Shown one piece after another: positions 1-8,162 of a DNA stretch of 40,450 nt (the first letter of the stretch is position 1; each line of letters begins with the position of its first letter). This stretch comes from Bacillota bacterium (lineage in GTDB: Bacteria; Bacillota; Clostridia; Acetivibrionales; DSM-1351): contig JAEZKZ010000057.1 in NCBI GenBank assembly GCA_023415305.1, positions 1 to 40,450 on the forward strand. Direction: 5' to 3'. The translations under genes and the position numbers were made by a program. Under the pieces are notes generated by a model. It did no database searches and was not told the origin of the DNA. It saw only the letters and a list, made by a program, of their open reading frames with translations.

Positions 1-50
1 ATAAATAAAAAAGACCCTGAAATAAGCCAAAATTGCTTATCTCAAGGTCT
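1..50 (-). terminator. Rho-independent terminator of guaA
   Basis: On the minus strand the arms at 35-50 and 12-27 form a 16-bp helix (two G-T pairs) with a 7-nt loop. A T-rich tail (complement of 1-11) follows. It lies about 85 bp past the guaA stop. Between the two (about 81-121) there is a second, GC-rich imperfect hairpin that could add to termination. Confidence 0.85.
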
Positions 51-134
51 CATCTTCATTTATTTTTCAGTTGGGTCAGGGAAGCCCAGTTTGCCCTTTG
101 CAGGGAAAGGGGGATTGCCCTGGGACAATATTCT

Positions 135-1670
135 TTATTCCCACTCTATCGTCGCCGGTGGCTTCGAGGTTATATCGTATACAACTCTGTTGATGTGTTT
201 CACTTCATTGACAATACGGTTTGAGATTTTCTCCAACACATCATATGGGATTCTCGCCCAGTCGGCTGTCATAAAGTCGGTAGTTGTTACTGCACGAAGA
301 GCCAGAGTATAGTCATAGGTTCTTTCGTCACCCATAACACCTACACTTCTCATATTTGTCAATACTGTAAAGTACTGATTTATTTCTCTTCCCAGGCCTG
401 CTGCCTTTATTTCTTCACGGAAGATGTAGTCTGTATCTCTTAAGGTATCAAGCTTTTCCTTTGTAAGGTCACCGATTACTCTTATAGCAAGTCCCGGGCC
501 TGGGAATGGCTGTCTCCATACGATATCCTCAGGTATTCCCATTTCTTCTCCGGCTTTTCTAACCTCATCCTTAAAAAGATTTCTCAAAGGCTCAATTATC
601 TCTTTAAAATCAACGTGGTCAGGAAGTCCGCCAACATTGTGATGGCTCTTGATAACTGCTGCATCACCGTGACCGCTTTCAATTACATCGGGATAGATTG
701 TTCCCTGAACAAGGAAGTCAACCTTTCCGATCTTCTTAGCCTCATCTTCAAATACTCTTATAAATTCTTCACCGATGATCTTTCTTTTGGTTTCAGGATC
801 AGTTACACCTTTCAGCTTTTCAAGGAATCTGTCTTCACAGTTAACTCGAATCATATTAATGTCGTACTGATTTCTGAATACCTGCTCAACCTGATCTCCT
901 TCATACTTTCTTAGGAGTCCATGGTCTACAAATATACAGGTCAATTGTTTTCCGATAGCTTTGTGTATAAGAACTGCAGCCACAGAAGAATCAACTCCGC
1001 CTGACAAAGCGCATAAAACCTTTTTGTCTCCAACCTTTTCCCTGATAGCCTTGATTGAATTTTCAACAAATGATGACATTATCCAGTCACCTTTGCAGCC
1101 GCAAATATTGTAAAGGAAGTTTTTGAACATTAATGTTCCCTTTGGTGTATGCATAACCTCTAAATGATACTGAACTGCATAAAAATTCTTTCCTACATGC
1201 TGCATTGCACTGACAGGGCAATTAGTGGACTTAGCTGTAACAGTAAATCCTTCCGGAGGATTAGTTACATGGTAAGTGTGACTCATCCAGCAGGTTGTAT
1301 TTTCATCAACATCCTGAAAGAAGGGTTGTGATTTATCAACACTTATATCAACCTTTCCGTACTCACGCTGTTTTGCTGCTTCAACTTTTCCTCCCAGCAT
1401 TACACTCATAAGCTGCATGCCATAACAGATTCCCAGTACAGGAATACCCAGTTCAAATACGCCGGGATCACATTTTGGTGCTCCTTCATCAAGAACTGAA
1501 TTAGGTCCGCCTGTGAATATAATCCCTTTAGGATTATAGGATTTAATTCGCTCCAGGGATGCGCTGTAAGGAATAACCTCGCAGTATACATTAGCTTCTC
1601 TGACACGGCGCGCAATCAACTGATTGTATTGACCACCGAAATCCAGAATTAAAACCATCTCATTATTCAA
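135..1670 (-). CDS. guaA: GMP synthase (glutamine-hydrolysing)
   Basis: Cytosolic enzyme that converts XMP to GMP using ATP and glutamine-derived ammonia, the last step of guanine nucleotide synthesis. The N-terminal class I amidotransferase domain has the nucleophile in GICYGMQ (Cys82) and a His-Glu pair in VQYHLEV, where Leu replaces the usual Pro. The ATP pyrophosphatase domain has the PP-loop ALSGGVDSS, and the C-terminal dimerisation domain ends in KPPATIEWE. I place the start at TTG 1670 (511 residues): AAGAGGAG lies 9 nt upstream, whereas it abuts the TTG at 1679 and is 21 nt from the ATG at 1658. The gene stands alone with its own promoter and terminator. No purine riboswitch is recognisable in its leader. 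Confidence 0.97.
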   Translation of the reverse strand: MNNEMVLILDFGGQYNQLIARRVREANVYCEVIPYSASLERIKSYNPKGIIFTGGPNSVLDEGAPKCDPGVFELGIPVLGICYGMQLMSVMLGGKVEAAKQREYGKVDISVDKSQPFFQDVDENTTCWMSHTYHVTNPPEGFTVTAKSTNCPVSAMQHVGKNFYAVQYHLEVMHTPKGTLMFKNFLYNICGCKGDWIMSSFVENSIKAIREKVGDKKVLCALSGGVDSSVAAVLIHKAIGKQLTCIFVDHGLLRKYEGDQVEQVFRNQYDINMIRVNCEDRFLEKLKGVTDPETKRKIIGEEFIRVFEDEAKKIGKVDFLVQGTIYPDVIESGHGDAAVIKSHHNVGGLPDHVDFKEIIEPLRNLFKDEVRKAGEEMGIPEDIVWRQPFPGPGLAIRVIGDLTKEKLDTLRDTDYIFREEIKAAGLGREINQYFTVLTNMRSVGVMGDERTYDYTLALRAVTTTDFMTADWARIPYDVLEKISNRIVNEVKHINRVVYDITSKPPATIEWE

Positions 1671-1707
1671 GAATAACAACTCCTCTTAATTAAAATTATA
1701 AAAAATA

Positions 1708-1737
1708 TTTATATATTAAAGCTAAAACTTAAGTCAA
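1708..1737 (-). promoter_or_regulatory. Candidate guaA promoter
   Basis: On the minus strand TTGACT (1732-1737) and TATAAA (1708-1713) are 18 bp apart, about 40 bp before the guaA start. This is a sigma-A-type promoter judged by sequence only. Confidence 0.55.
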
Positions 1738-1834
1738 TCTCAATATTTTAATATTATATCGAATTTTGTTTGGTATGCATAGCATCAAAAAATATATTTT
1801 TACTCAAACAAAATAATTTATTTTTGTAGCAATA

Positions 1835-1870
1835 TTGCATATTTATTCATATAGCTGTATAATTATTCAT
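1835..1870 (+). promoter_or_regulatory. Promoter with two ARG-box-like operators (ArgR)
   Basis: TTGCAT (1835-1840) and TATAAT (1858-1863) are exactly 17 bp apart. Two near-palindromes, TGCATATTTATTCAT (1836-1850) and TGTATAATTATTCAT (1856-1870), match the ArgR/AhrC box pattern (TGAAT-AT-rich-ATTCA). They are 20 bp apart start to start, about two helical turns. One covers the -35 and the other the -10, the expected geometry for arginine repression of the downstream argD-like/argJ pair. Confidence 0.7.
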
Positions 1871-1885
1871 TATTAACATATATTG

Positions 1886-1955
1886 GATGACACATCAGTA
1901 ATTCAATGAAAATTACAGGTCATCTACTTCAAACCAAATATTTGGCATTAAATGC
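1886..1955 (+). promoter_or_regulatory. Structured leader before the argD-like gene
   Basis: GATGAC (1886-1891) pairs with GTCATC (1919-1924) and GTAATT (1898-1903) with AATTAC (1911-1916), giving a two-part hairpin. The palindromes CCAAATATTTGG (1934-1945) and GCATTAAATGC (1945-1955) follow. No known riboswitch class is recognised, and no T-run follows, so it is not a simple terminator. Confidence 0.35.
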
Positions 1956-2001
1956 TTAAGCACTATAAGTATTAATTGTTTCATATAAGGAGGGTTTTCC
2001 A

Positions 2002-4041
2002 ATGAAAAATTACCTGAAACGGCAGGATGGTATTGAAGCCTATCTTGCAAGTGATCCACTTATTAATTATGAAAGTCCGGAGGTATCCAGCCTGGCGGAA
2101 AAACTCCGGTTGAAGGACTGTGATGAAATCTCCGCTGTAAAGAAAGCTTATGAGTGTGTTCGAGACAGCTTTCCTCACACCTTTGATGTCAATGCCCAAG
2201 GAGTGGCTTGTTCTGCCAGCGATGTTATAAAGCTGGGACATGGTGTCTGCTATGCTAAAGCTCATCTGCTGGCGGCCCTGCTCAGATACGCCGGCATCCC
2301 GGCAGGAATGTGCTACCAGCGCCTGTGCCTGGAAACTCCCGACGACCAACCGGGCTTAGCTGTCCCAGACGTATGTGGCTTGTCAGAATCTGAGCAGTCG
2401 CAGAAGCTATCAGCTACTAGCAGTACAAAAACCCAGGTAGTAACAGACCGGCCCGAAACCCAGTCAATTATGGACAACTTGGAAACCCTGTCAGTTACGG
2501 ACAGCGCTGAAGCCCAGTCAGTTGCAGATAGCGTAGAGTGCCTGTCAGGCGCTGGCCATGCAGGGCCGCCAACCACTAGCTGTACCAAGCCGCGCACTCG
2601 ACTTGTTCTACACGCAGTTAATGCGGTTTACCTGAAATCCCTGAATAAATGGGTTCGAATGGATGTGCGCGGCAACACAAACGGCGTAAATGCCCAATTC
2701 AGTGTTGAGCATGAGCAGCTGGCCTTCAAAATCCATCCCCAATTCGATGAAGAAGATGGTCTGGTAATATACAGTAAAACCCCTGCCAGCGTTGCTCATG
2801 CATTGAGTTCCAGCAAAACCGCCCAGCAGCTTAAGGAAAACCTGCCCTCATATATACTTGACAAGGAATCCATTTTGTTTGTTACCAAAAGGCCTGAGGT
2901 TGTTATGGAAAAAGGACAGGGTATGTACATGTGGGATACTGAAGGAAAGAAATACCTTGATTTTATGGGAGGCTGGGCGGTAAACTGTCTTGGTCACAGT
3001 CCTGCAGTTATAGCCGAAGCCTTGGGAAAGCAGGCTTCAACACTTGTTAATTGTAGTCCCTCCTTCTATAATACCCAAATGCTAAAGTTTTCAAGGCTTC
3101 TGACCCAAACCTCCTGCTTTGACAAGGTCTTCTTTTCCAGTAGCGGGGCAGAAGCTAATGAAGGTGCTATAAAGCTGGCAAGGAAGTACGGATCAATATT
3201 CAAGTCAGGTGCATATGAAATCGTTACTACCATAAATGGCTTTCATGGGCGTACCCTTGCAACAATGTCAGCTACAGGTAAAAAGCAATGGGAGCCTCTG
3301 TTTGCACCTAAGGTATCCGGGTTTGTTCATGTTCCCTTTAACGATGCAGAAGCCGTAAAGAAGGCTATAAATGAAAAAACCTGCGCCATTATGCTTGAAC
3401 CTGTGCAGGGCGAAGGCGGCGTTCATGTTGCAGATATGGAATATCTAAAAGAACTGAGAAAAATATGTGATGATAACAATATTCTTCTCATATTTGATGA
3501 AATTCAAACCGGTATTGGCAGGACGGGAAAAATGTATGCATATGAACATTACGGAATAGAGCCGGATATTATGACGTTGGCCAAAGGCATAGGAGGAGGC
3601 TTCCCTCTTTCTGCAATGCTGACCAAGAAACGGTTTGACATATTTGATGCAGGTGATCAGGGGGGCTCTTATTCAAGCCAGCCCTTGGCAATGAGTGTTG
3701 GGTACGCGGTTGTAAGTCAAGTAATTGAATCTGCTCTGCCTGCACATGCAGCTAAAATGGGGAAATACTTAATGAATCAGTTCAACAAAATAGAGGATAA
3801 GTTTAAGCTGTCCAATATCAGAGGATTGGGCCTGCTTGTAGCTTTCGACCTTGATACTCCAAGAGCGGCAGAAATTCTATCGAAGTGTCTCTCGGCCGGG
3901 CTTGCAATAAATTCACCACAGCCATATTCAATAAGACTGATGCCTCCTCTGATAGTAACAGAAACTGAAATTGATGAAATGCTGGCTACACTCTGCAGTG
4001 TCCTGAGCCAGACTGATAATGATGGAGGGGAGACATTATGA
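2002..4041 (+). CDS. Transglutaminase-like domain fused to acetylornithine aminotransferase (ArgD-type)
   Basis: The 679-residue protein has two parts. Residues 1 to about 280 look like a transglutaminase/protease-like fold, with Cys83 in GHGVCYAKAH, His204 in LVLHAVNAVY and Asp221 in WVRMDVRGN as a likely catalytic triad. Residues from about 290 are a full-length class III PLP aminotransferase with GAEANEGAIKLARKYG, FHGRTLATM, FDEIQTGIGRTG and the PLP lysine Lys528 in TLAKGIGGGFP. This part fits ArgD, which aminates N-acetylglutamate semialdehyde to N-acetylornithine. A 9-residue repeat array (126-188) interrupts the first domain. ATG 2002 has AAGGAGGG 7 nt upstream. The gene overlaps argJ by ATGA and lies behind an ArgR-like operator, which supports an arginine role. 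The role of the first domain is unknown. Confidence 0.88.
   Translation: MKNYLKRQDGIEAYLASDPLINYESPEVSSLAEKLRLKDCDEISAVKKAYECVRDSFPHTFDVNAQGVACSASDVIKLGHGVCYAKAHLLAALLRYAGIPAGMCYQRLCLETPDDQPGLAVPDVCGLSESEQSQKLSATSSTKTQVVTDRPETQSIMDNLETLSVTDSAEAQSVADSVECLSGAGHAGPPTTSCTKPRTRLVLHAVNAVYLKSLNKWVRMDVRGNTNGVNAQFSVEHEQLAFKIHPQFDEEDGLVIYSKTPASVAHALSSSKTAQQLKENLPSYILDKESILFVTKRPEVVMEKGQGMYMWDTEGKKYLDFMGGWAVNCLGHSPAVIAEALGKQASTLVNCSPSFYNTQMLKFSRLLTQTSCFDKVFFSSSGAEANEGAIKLARKYGSIFKSGAYEIVTTINGFHGRTLATMSATGKKQWEPLFAPKVSGFVHVPFNDAEAVKKAINEKTCAIMLEPVQGEGGVHVADMEYLKELRKICDDNNILLIFDEIQTGIGRTGKMYAYEHYGIEPDIMTLAKGIGGGFPLSAMLTKKRFDIFDAGDQGGSYSSQPLAMSVGYAVVSQVIESALPAHAAKMGKYLMNQFNKIEDKFKLSNIRGLGLLVAFDLDTPRAAEILSKCLSAGLAINSPQPYSIRLMPPLIVTETEIDEMLATLCSVLSQTDNDGGETL
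2377..2565 (+). repeat. 27-bp (9-codon) tandem repeat inside the transglutaminase-like domain
   Basis: Seven consecutive 27-bp units stay in frame. The four central ones are clearest: TQVVTDRPE, TQSIMDNLE, TLSVTDSAE and AQSVADSVE (2431-2538). They are flanked by degenerate units GLSESEQSQ, KLSATSSTK and CLSGAGHAG. The consensus is roughly (T/A)(Q/L)S-V-x-D-x-x-E. The array lies between the putative catalytic Cys83 and His204 and probably forms a surface loop. Confidence 0.8.
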
Positions 4042-5249
4042 TTAACAAAATTGGTTTAACTGCAGTTAAAGGATTTAAATTTGCCGGAATAAGTACTGGT
4101 GACAGCAAGAAGAAAAACATTGGACTTATATACTCAGAAACTGAAGAAACATATGGGGTTGCTGTTTATACTAAAAGCGATATTGTCGCAGCACCAGTTA
4201 TTGTATCCAAGGAAAATGACAGTATTACAAGGAAGAAAAGAGCAATTTTAATAAATAGCGGAATTGCTAATGCTTTTACAGGAATAAAAGGTATAAACGT
4301 TGCAAAGAGTTGTGTTTCTAAAGTTTCGGATTTACTTGGCATAAATCCTGGAGAGGTATATATTGGCTCTACAGGTGTTATTGGTCGCCAATTAGAAGAA
4401 GGTGTCATTTTAAATGGTATTGAAACAGCAACCAGAGGCTTGATGGAAGATGAAAGTAAAGCAATGGACTTTATCCAAGCAATTATGACAACAGATACAA
4501 GAGTTAAGCAAGCCTCTATTAGTTTTGAAATCGCAGGTAGGAAGATTAACATTGCTTCATCTGTAAAGGGTACAGGAATGATTATGCCTGACATGGCTAC
4601 AATGTTATGTGTTATAATCACTGATGCCAAAATATCACCTGATATGATGTATAGGGCTTTAAGAGAATCAGTTGAACATACCTTTAATTGTATAACAATA
4701 GATGGAGACACAAGCACAAATGATAGTTTATTTTTAATGGCTAATGGGCTTGCAAATAATGAGCCTATAGATTCAGACGGGGAAAATTATCGTATATTTG
4801 CTCAAAATCTGCATACTCTTATGGAGCACATGGCAAAAGAGGTAGTCAATGATGGTGAAGGTATAACCAAGTTTATAACTATAAAAGTAACTAATACACC
4901 TACAAGAGAGAATGCAAAGGCTATAGCATTTTCAATTGGTAATTCACCAGTGGTAAAAACTACATTTTACGGGCAGCAGCTTAACTGGGGGCGACTAATG
5001 ATGGCTATAGGAAAAGCCCAAACCGGACTAAACTGTAATATTATTGACGTATTTGTAAATGGATTTCAAATAGTCAAAAATGGACAACCAACTTTAAGTT
5101 CAGAAGAATTTAATGAGGCTGAAAAGTCACTTGTCAATAAAAATATAGATATATTAATCGACTTTAAACAAGGTAGTGAGAAAATTACTATTTGGACCTG
5201 TGATTATTCTATAGACTATATCAAAATAAATGCCAATTATATTACTTAA
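4038..5249 (+). CDS. argJ: Bifunctional glutamate N-acetyltransferase / ornithine acetyltransferase
   Basis: ArgJ moves the acetyl group from N-acetylornithine to glutamate, releasing ornithine and closing the acetyl cycle; bifunctional members also use acetyl-CoA. The family self-cleaves into two chains. The signature KGTGMIMPDMATMLC is present, with the predicted nucleophile Thr188 of the ATML motif, and the length of 403 is normal. GGAGGGGAG precedes ATG 4038, which overlaps the end of the argD-like gene by 4 bp, so the two are translationally coupled. Whether the enzyme is mono- or bifunctional cannot be read with certainty. By eye the gene is more AT-rich than the 5' half of its partner. 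argB and argC are not in the window. Confidence 0.96.
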   Translation: MINKIGLTAVKGFKFAGISTGDSKKKNIGLIYSETEETYGVAVYTKSDIVAAPVIVSKENDSITRKKRAILINSGIANAFTGIKGINVAKSCVSKVSDLLGINPGEVYIGSTGVIGRQLEEGVILNGIETATRGLMEDESKAMDFIQAIMTTDTRVKQASISFEIAGRKINIASSVKGTGMIMPDMATMLCVIITDAKISPDMMYRALRESVEHTFNCITIDGDTSTNDSLFLMANGLANNEPIDSDGENYRIFAQNLHTLMEHMAKEVVNDGEGITKFITIKVTNTPTRENAKAIAFSIGNSPVVKTTFYGQQLNWGRLMMAIGKAQTGLNCNIIDVFVNGFQIVKNGQPTLSSEEFNEAEKSLVNKNIDILIDFKQGSEKITIWTCDYSIDYIKINANYIT

Positions 5250-5297
5250 CCGGCTCCTGCCTTATCTTAGCAGCTTTTAGCCAGAAAGGAGGTTCAT

Positions 5298-5546
5298 GTG
5301 AATCAACTATACATTAAAGCAATTGAATACCTGAAGAGAGAGCCGTTAAAAAATCTTGCGACACTAAAGCATCTTTTATTATATAGGGAAAGTGTTGAAA
5401 TAAGTATCGCTGAGGATACCTTTGACTGGGCATTACTTGTTTCAATGCCGACCGCACTTCTTTCATATGATTCGGTAACCTACCCTGATGCAAAACAAGC
5501 CATATTTATTAACGGCAGCTCTGAACCGTTGAATTTTAGAACGTAA
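5298..5546 (+). CDS. Small protein of unknown function, possibly a truncated acetyltransferase
   Basis: The 82-residue ORF starts at GTG 5298 with a strong AAAGGAGG 5 nt upstream, 48 bp after argJ, so it is probably co-transcribed. The in-register ATG at 5296 is followed at once by a stop, so GTG is the only choice. The text (an amphipathic N-terminal helix, then DFDW-like and FINGSSEP segments) reminds me of the first part of some GNAT acetyltransferases, but no acetyl-CoA loop is present. If so, it is a 3'-truncated remnant. This assignment is a guess. A 9-codon ORF with its own GGAGG (5639-5668) follows and may be debris of the same decay. Confidence 0.55.
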   Translation: MNQLYIKAIEYLKREPLKNLATLKHLLLYRESVEISIAEDTFDWALLVSMPTALLSYDSVTYPDAKQAIFINGSSEPLNFRT

Positions 5547-5661
5547 TACGCTAATAATCGTACGAATAATTTTATATCCCCCGAAAAGAGACAGAAATCT
5601 TATGTAGCTGCTCGGCAGTGTAAGGAGGAATAACAATTATGGACTATGAAACAAAAGTAAC

Positions 5662-5691
5662 TTTTTGAAGGCTTGAGTTAGCCTTCAAAAA
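5662..5691. terminator. Symmetrical stem-loop between convergent transcripts
   Basis: TTTTTGAAGGCT (5662-5673) and AGCCTTCAAAAA (5680-5691) form a perfect 12-bp helix with a 6-nt loop. The T/A ends lie in the helix, so it can act as a terminator in both directions for the argJ unit and the radical SAM gene. It contains the radical SAM stop codon. Confidence 0.6.
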
Positions 5692-6655
5692 TTCCAAGTC
5701 TTATTTTTCCATTGAGATAATTGAAGTGTCTTCCCTGATAGGTCTCCAGCTCGGTCATTTTAGCCTCAATCATATCCTGAAGCTTCCACCAGCTGGTATC
5801 CCAGTTGCAGAAAACTGTTCTCTCGGCAGGAGCTCGGCCTATTAACCTCTGAACAACAATATCAGGGTTCAGATATTCAAGAAAGGTTACGGTTCTATCG
5901 ATAAATTCCTCAACTGTTATGGGTTGTACCTCTCCCCTTGAGTACATTTTTTCAAGTTCGGTTCCTTTGAGTATATACAATGAATGGCATTTGACCTGAG
6001 AAACTCCGAGTGCCGATATTATTTTTGCTCCTTCTATAACATCCTCCATATGGTCCATTGGAAGGTCGGTTATATAGTGGGCACAAACCTCAAGACCATA
6101 CTTTCTTATCCTTATTGTGGCATCAATAAACTCGGCCAGTGTATGCCCTCTGTTCAAAAGCTTCAGCGTATGATAATTAACCGTCTGTAGACCCAGTTCT
6201 ATTACTATATCTATTCCCTTATTCTTTTTCAGTTCCGCAAGAAACTCCATATATCTATCTGCTATACAATCAGGCCGGGTCGATATGTAAAGGGCTACAA
6301 TACCCTCCCTGCAAGCCTGGGATATATTCTTTTCGAATAAATCGTAAGGCATATAAGTGTTGGAATAATTCTGAAAATAAGCTATAAACTTTTCACTGCC
6401 GTAATTCTTACCTATATATCTGGCGTTTCGATCAAGCTGTTCGGCTACGGACAGCTCACAGGACAGATTTTCAAAGCCCGCCCCCTCCTCTCCGCAAAAT
6501 ATACAGGCCGAAGAACCCAGAGTTCCATCTCTGTTTGGGCAGGTAACAGGCAGATTAAGGGGTAATTTGTATACCTTTGCACCATATCTGTTTTTTAAAT
6601 ACTGGGAAAATTTATTGTACAGCAACGGAGTTTCCTTCCTGCCTGTAAGATTCAT
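5678..6655 (-). CDS. Radical SAM protein, YtqA/YhcC family (TIGR01212 type)
   Basis: The 325-residue protein has a radical SAM cluster motif in the family's spacing: CPNRDGTLGSSACIFC (C-x11-C-x2-C). It is followed by the family segments IELGLQT, HYITDLPMD and VKCHSLYILKGTELEKMY. Members bind a 4Fe-4S cluster and SAM. The B. subtilis member YtqA has been linked to tRNA wobble-uridine modification, which I cite from memory and would treat as a lead. The start at 6655 overlaps the end of larC by 44 bp, consistent with translational coupling. The N-terminus (LYNKFSQYLKNRYG) matches family expectation, so this start is reasonable. Confidence 0.88.
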   Translation of the reverse strand: MNLTGRKETPLLYNKFSQYLKNRYGAKVYKLPLNLPVTCPNRDGTLGSSACIFCGEEGAGFENLSCELSVAEQLDRNARYIGKNYGSEKFIAYFQNYSNTYMPYDLFEKNISQACREGIVALYISTRPDCIADRYMEFLAELKKNKGIDIVIELGLQTVNYHTLKLLNRGHTLAEFIDATIRIRKYGLEVCAHYITDLPMDHMEDVIEGAKIISALGVSQVKCHSLYILKGTELEKMYSRGEVQPITVEEFIDRTVTFLEYLNPDIVVQRLIGRAPAERTVFCNWDTSWWKLQDMIEAKMTELETYQGRHFNYLNGKIRLGIFEG

Positions 6656-7985
6656 TTACCATTTCATACACCTTTGTTATAGGAAGTCCTGTCTTTAAGG
6701 CAATGCTTTTACAGTCCTCATATTCCGGTGCAAATTTATGTACATCGCCAATTCTGGCGATTTTTACCCGTACATCTCCATACATTGTATTAACCTTGAC
6801 CAACTCCCTGTTCATACAAAATCGGGCCGATCTTGTCACCCTGATTCCAAGTGTTGACGTCTCACTGAAGATAACATCAGAAAACTTCTTCTCATCTTCA
6901 CATTTAGCCAAAACGGTAAGCATTACAGAGGGTCTGCTTTTTTTCATGTAAATGGGAGTATAATATACATCCAGTGCGCCGTGGTCAAAAAGCTTCTCCA
7001 TGGTGTAGCCCAGTATTTCGGGAGACATATTGTCAATGTTTGTTTCAAGAATGGATATTTCATCGTTTGGAACAGACTCCTGCTCATACAGAGTACCGAC
7101 AACAGCTCTCAGAGCATTAAAACGGCCGGTATTCCGCTTTCCCATTCCGTAGCCTGTCTTTTCAATTGCCATGGGGGGCATTTTTCCGTAAGAGGAACAG
7201 GTCATTTTTAGTATACCTATTCCAGTAGGAGTAACAAGTTCAAAAGGAATATCCTCTGTGATCAAAGGGATTTTACTGTTGCATAGCATTTCCATAACCG
7301 CCGGTACCGGAACCGGTAAAAGTCCGTGTGCACATTTTACAAAGCCTTTGCCCTCATGCAGTTCTGAGGCATATATTCTCTCTATACCAAGCATATCAAT
7401 ACAGATGCATACACCAATAATATCTACAATAGAATCAATAGCTCCAACCTCATGAAAATGCACCTCGTTCATGTCCTTCCCATGAACCTTTGCCTCGGCA
7501 CGGGCTATTTCCCTGAATATTTTTGTACTCATGGCCTTAACACCCGGCTTCAACCCACTATTATTGATAATATTTTCTATGTCTGAAAGATTCCTCTCGA
7601 CATGCGAATGACCGTGGCTATGGGGATGGTTATGGTTATCGTGTTCGTGACTATGGGGGTGGTCATGGTCATCGTGCTTATGCCCATGGTCATGATGGTG
7701 GTCATGAGTATGCTCGTGCTCATGTTCATGATCATCGCAATGATGGTTCTGATTGTGATGATGGTCATTATTATCATTATGATCCTCATCATGAAGAATT
7801 ACGTTAACATCTGTACCGGTAATACCGTTTTTAACCACCTTTTTTATCTCAATAGAATAACCGTCAACTTTCAGCTTGTCCAGTTCGTTCAGAAACGCCT
7901 TGCAATCCAGTCCCAGATCCAGAAGTGCTCCCAGGGTCATGTCTCCGCTTATACCGGAAAAGCAGTCAAAATATAAAACTCGCAT
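6612..7985 (-). CDS. larC: Nickel-pincer cofactor biosynthesis protein LarC, with long His-rich insert
   Basis: LarC is the CTP-dependent nickel insertase (cyclometallase) that finishes the nickel-pincer nucleotide used by lactate racemase and related enzymes. The N-terminus LYFDCFSGISGDM and the segments EVGAIDSIVDIIG and ETNIDNMSPE are typical. Residues 65-128 contain 29 His among Asp, Glu and Asn, a likely nickel store. In some lactobacilli larC is read through a frameshift as larC1/larC2; here it is one uninterrupted 457-codon frame. GGAGGA lies 5 nt before ATG 7985. larB lies upstream; larE (sulfur transfer) and larA are not in the window. Confidence 0.93.
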   Translation of the reverse strand: MRVLYFDCFSGISGDMTLGALLDLGLDCKAFLNELDKLKVDGYSIEIKKVVKNGITGTDVNVILHDEDHNDNNDHHHNQNHHCDDHEHEHEHTHDHHHDHGHKHDDHDHPHSHEHDNHNHPHSHGHSHVERNLSDIENIINNSGLKPGVKAMSTKIFREIARAEAKVHGKDMNEVHFHEVGAIDSIVDIIGVCICIDMLGIERIYASELHEGKGFVKCAHGLLPVPVPAVMEMLCNSKIPLITEDIPFELVTPTGIGILKMTCSSYGKMPPMAIEKTGYGMGKRNTGRFNALRAVVGTLYEQESVPNDEISILETNIDNMSPEILGYTMEKLFDHGALDVYYTPIYMKKSRPSVMLTVLAKCEDEKKFSDVIFSETSTLGIRVTRSARFCMNRELVKVNTMYGDVRVKIARIGDVHKFAPEYEDCKSIALKTGLPITKVYEMVNESYRQEGNSVAVQ

Positions 7986-8075
7986 TCAGATCCTCCGTCA
8001 TTAGACACTAAAACTACATATTTTTAAATATCAATGATTTACTTATGTTGTACCCCAAAATCATTCATATAAACT

Positions 8076-8140
8076 TAAATACAGAAATAAACGTAAATAC
8101 AGAAAATAACGTAATTACAGAAAATAACGTAAATACATTA
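8076..8140. repeat. 18-bp tandem repeat between larB and larC
   Basis: Three full units, 8076-8093, 8094-8111 and 8112-8129, share the pattern TAAATACAGAAAATAACG with one to a few changes. A partial fourth unit follows to about 8137. They fill the 177-bp larB-larC spacer, which otherwise holds no gene. Confidence 0.8.
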
Positions 8141-8162
8141 AGTTCTTCTCCCCTCAGACTTA

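Noticed and set aside
1680..1834. Purine or PRPP/ppGpp riboswitch upstream of guaA
   Set aside because: The leader is short and AT-rich; no conserved riboswitch core or terminator was found.
4166..4717. 183-codon ORF antisense to argJ
   Set aside because: It is a shadow frame with no ribosome site; argJ is certain.
7602..7976. 124-codon plus-strand ORF of Met/Val repeats opposite larC
   Set aside because: It is the antisense reading of the His-rich codons of larC.
8076..8140. CRISPR or origin iterons
   Set aside because: There are no unique spacers, and no replication gene or DnaA-box cluster is present.
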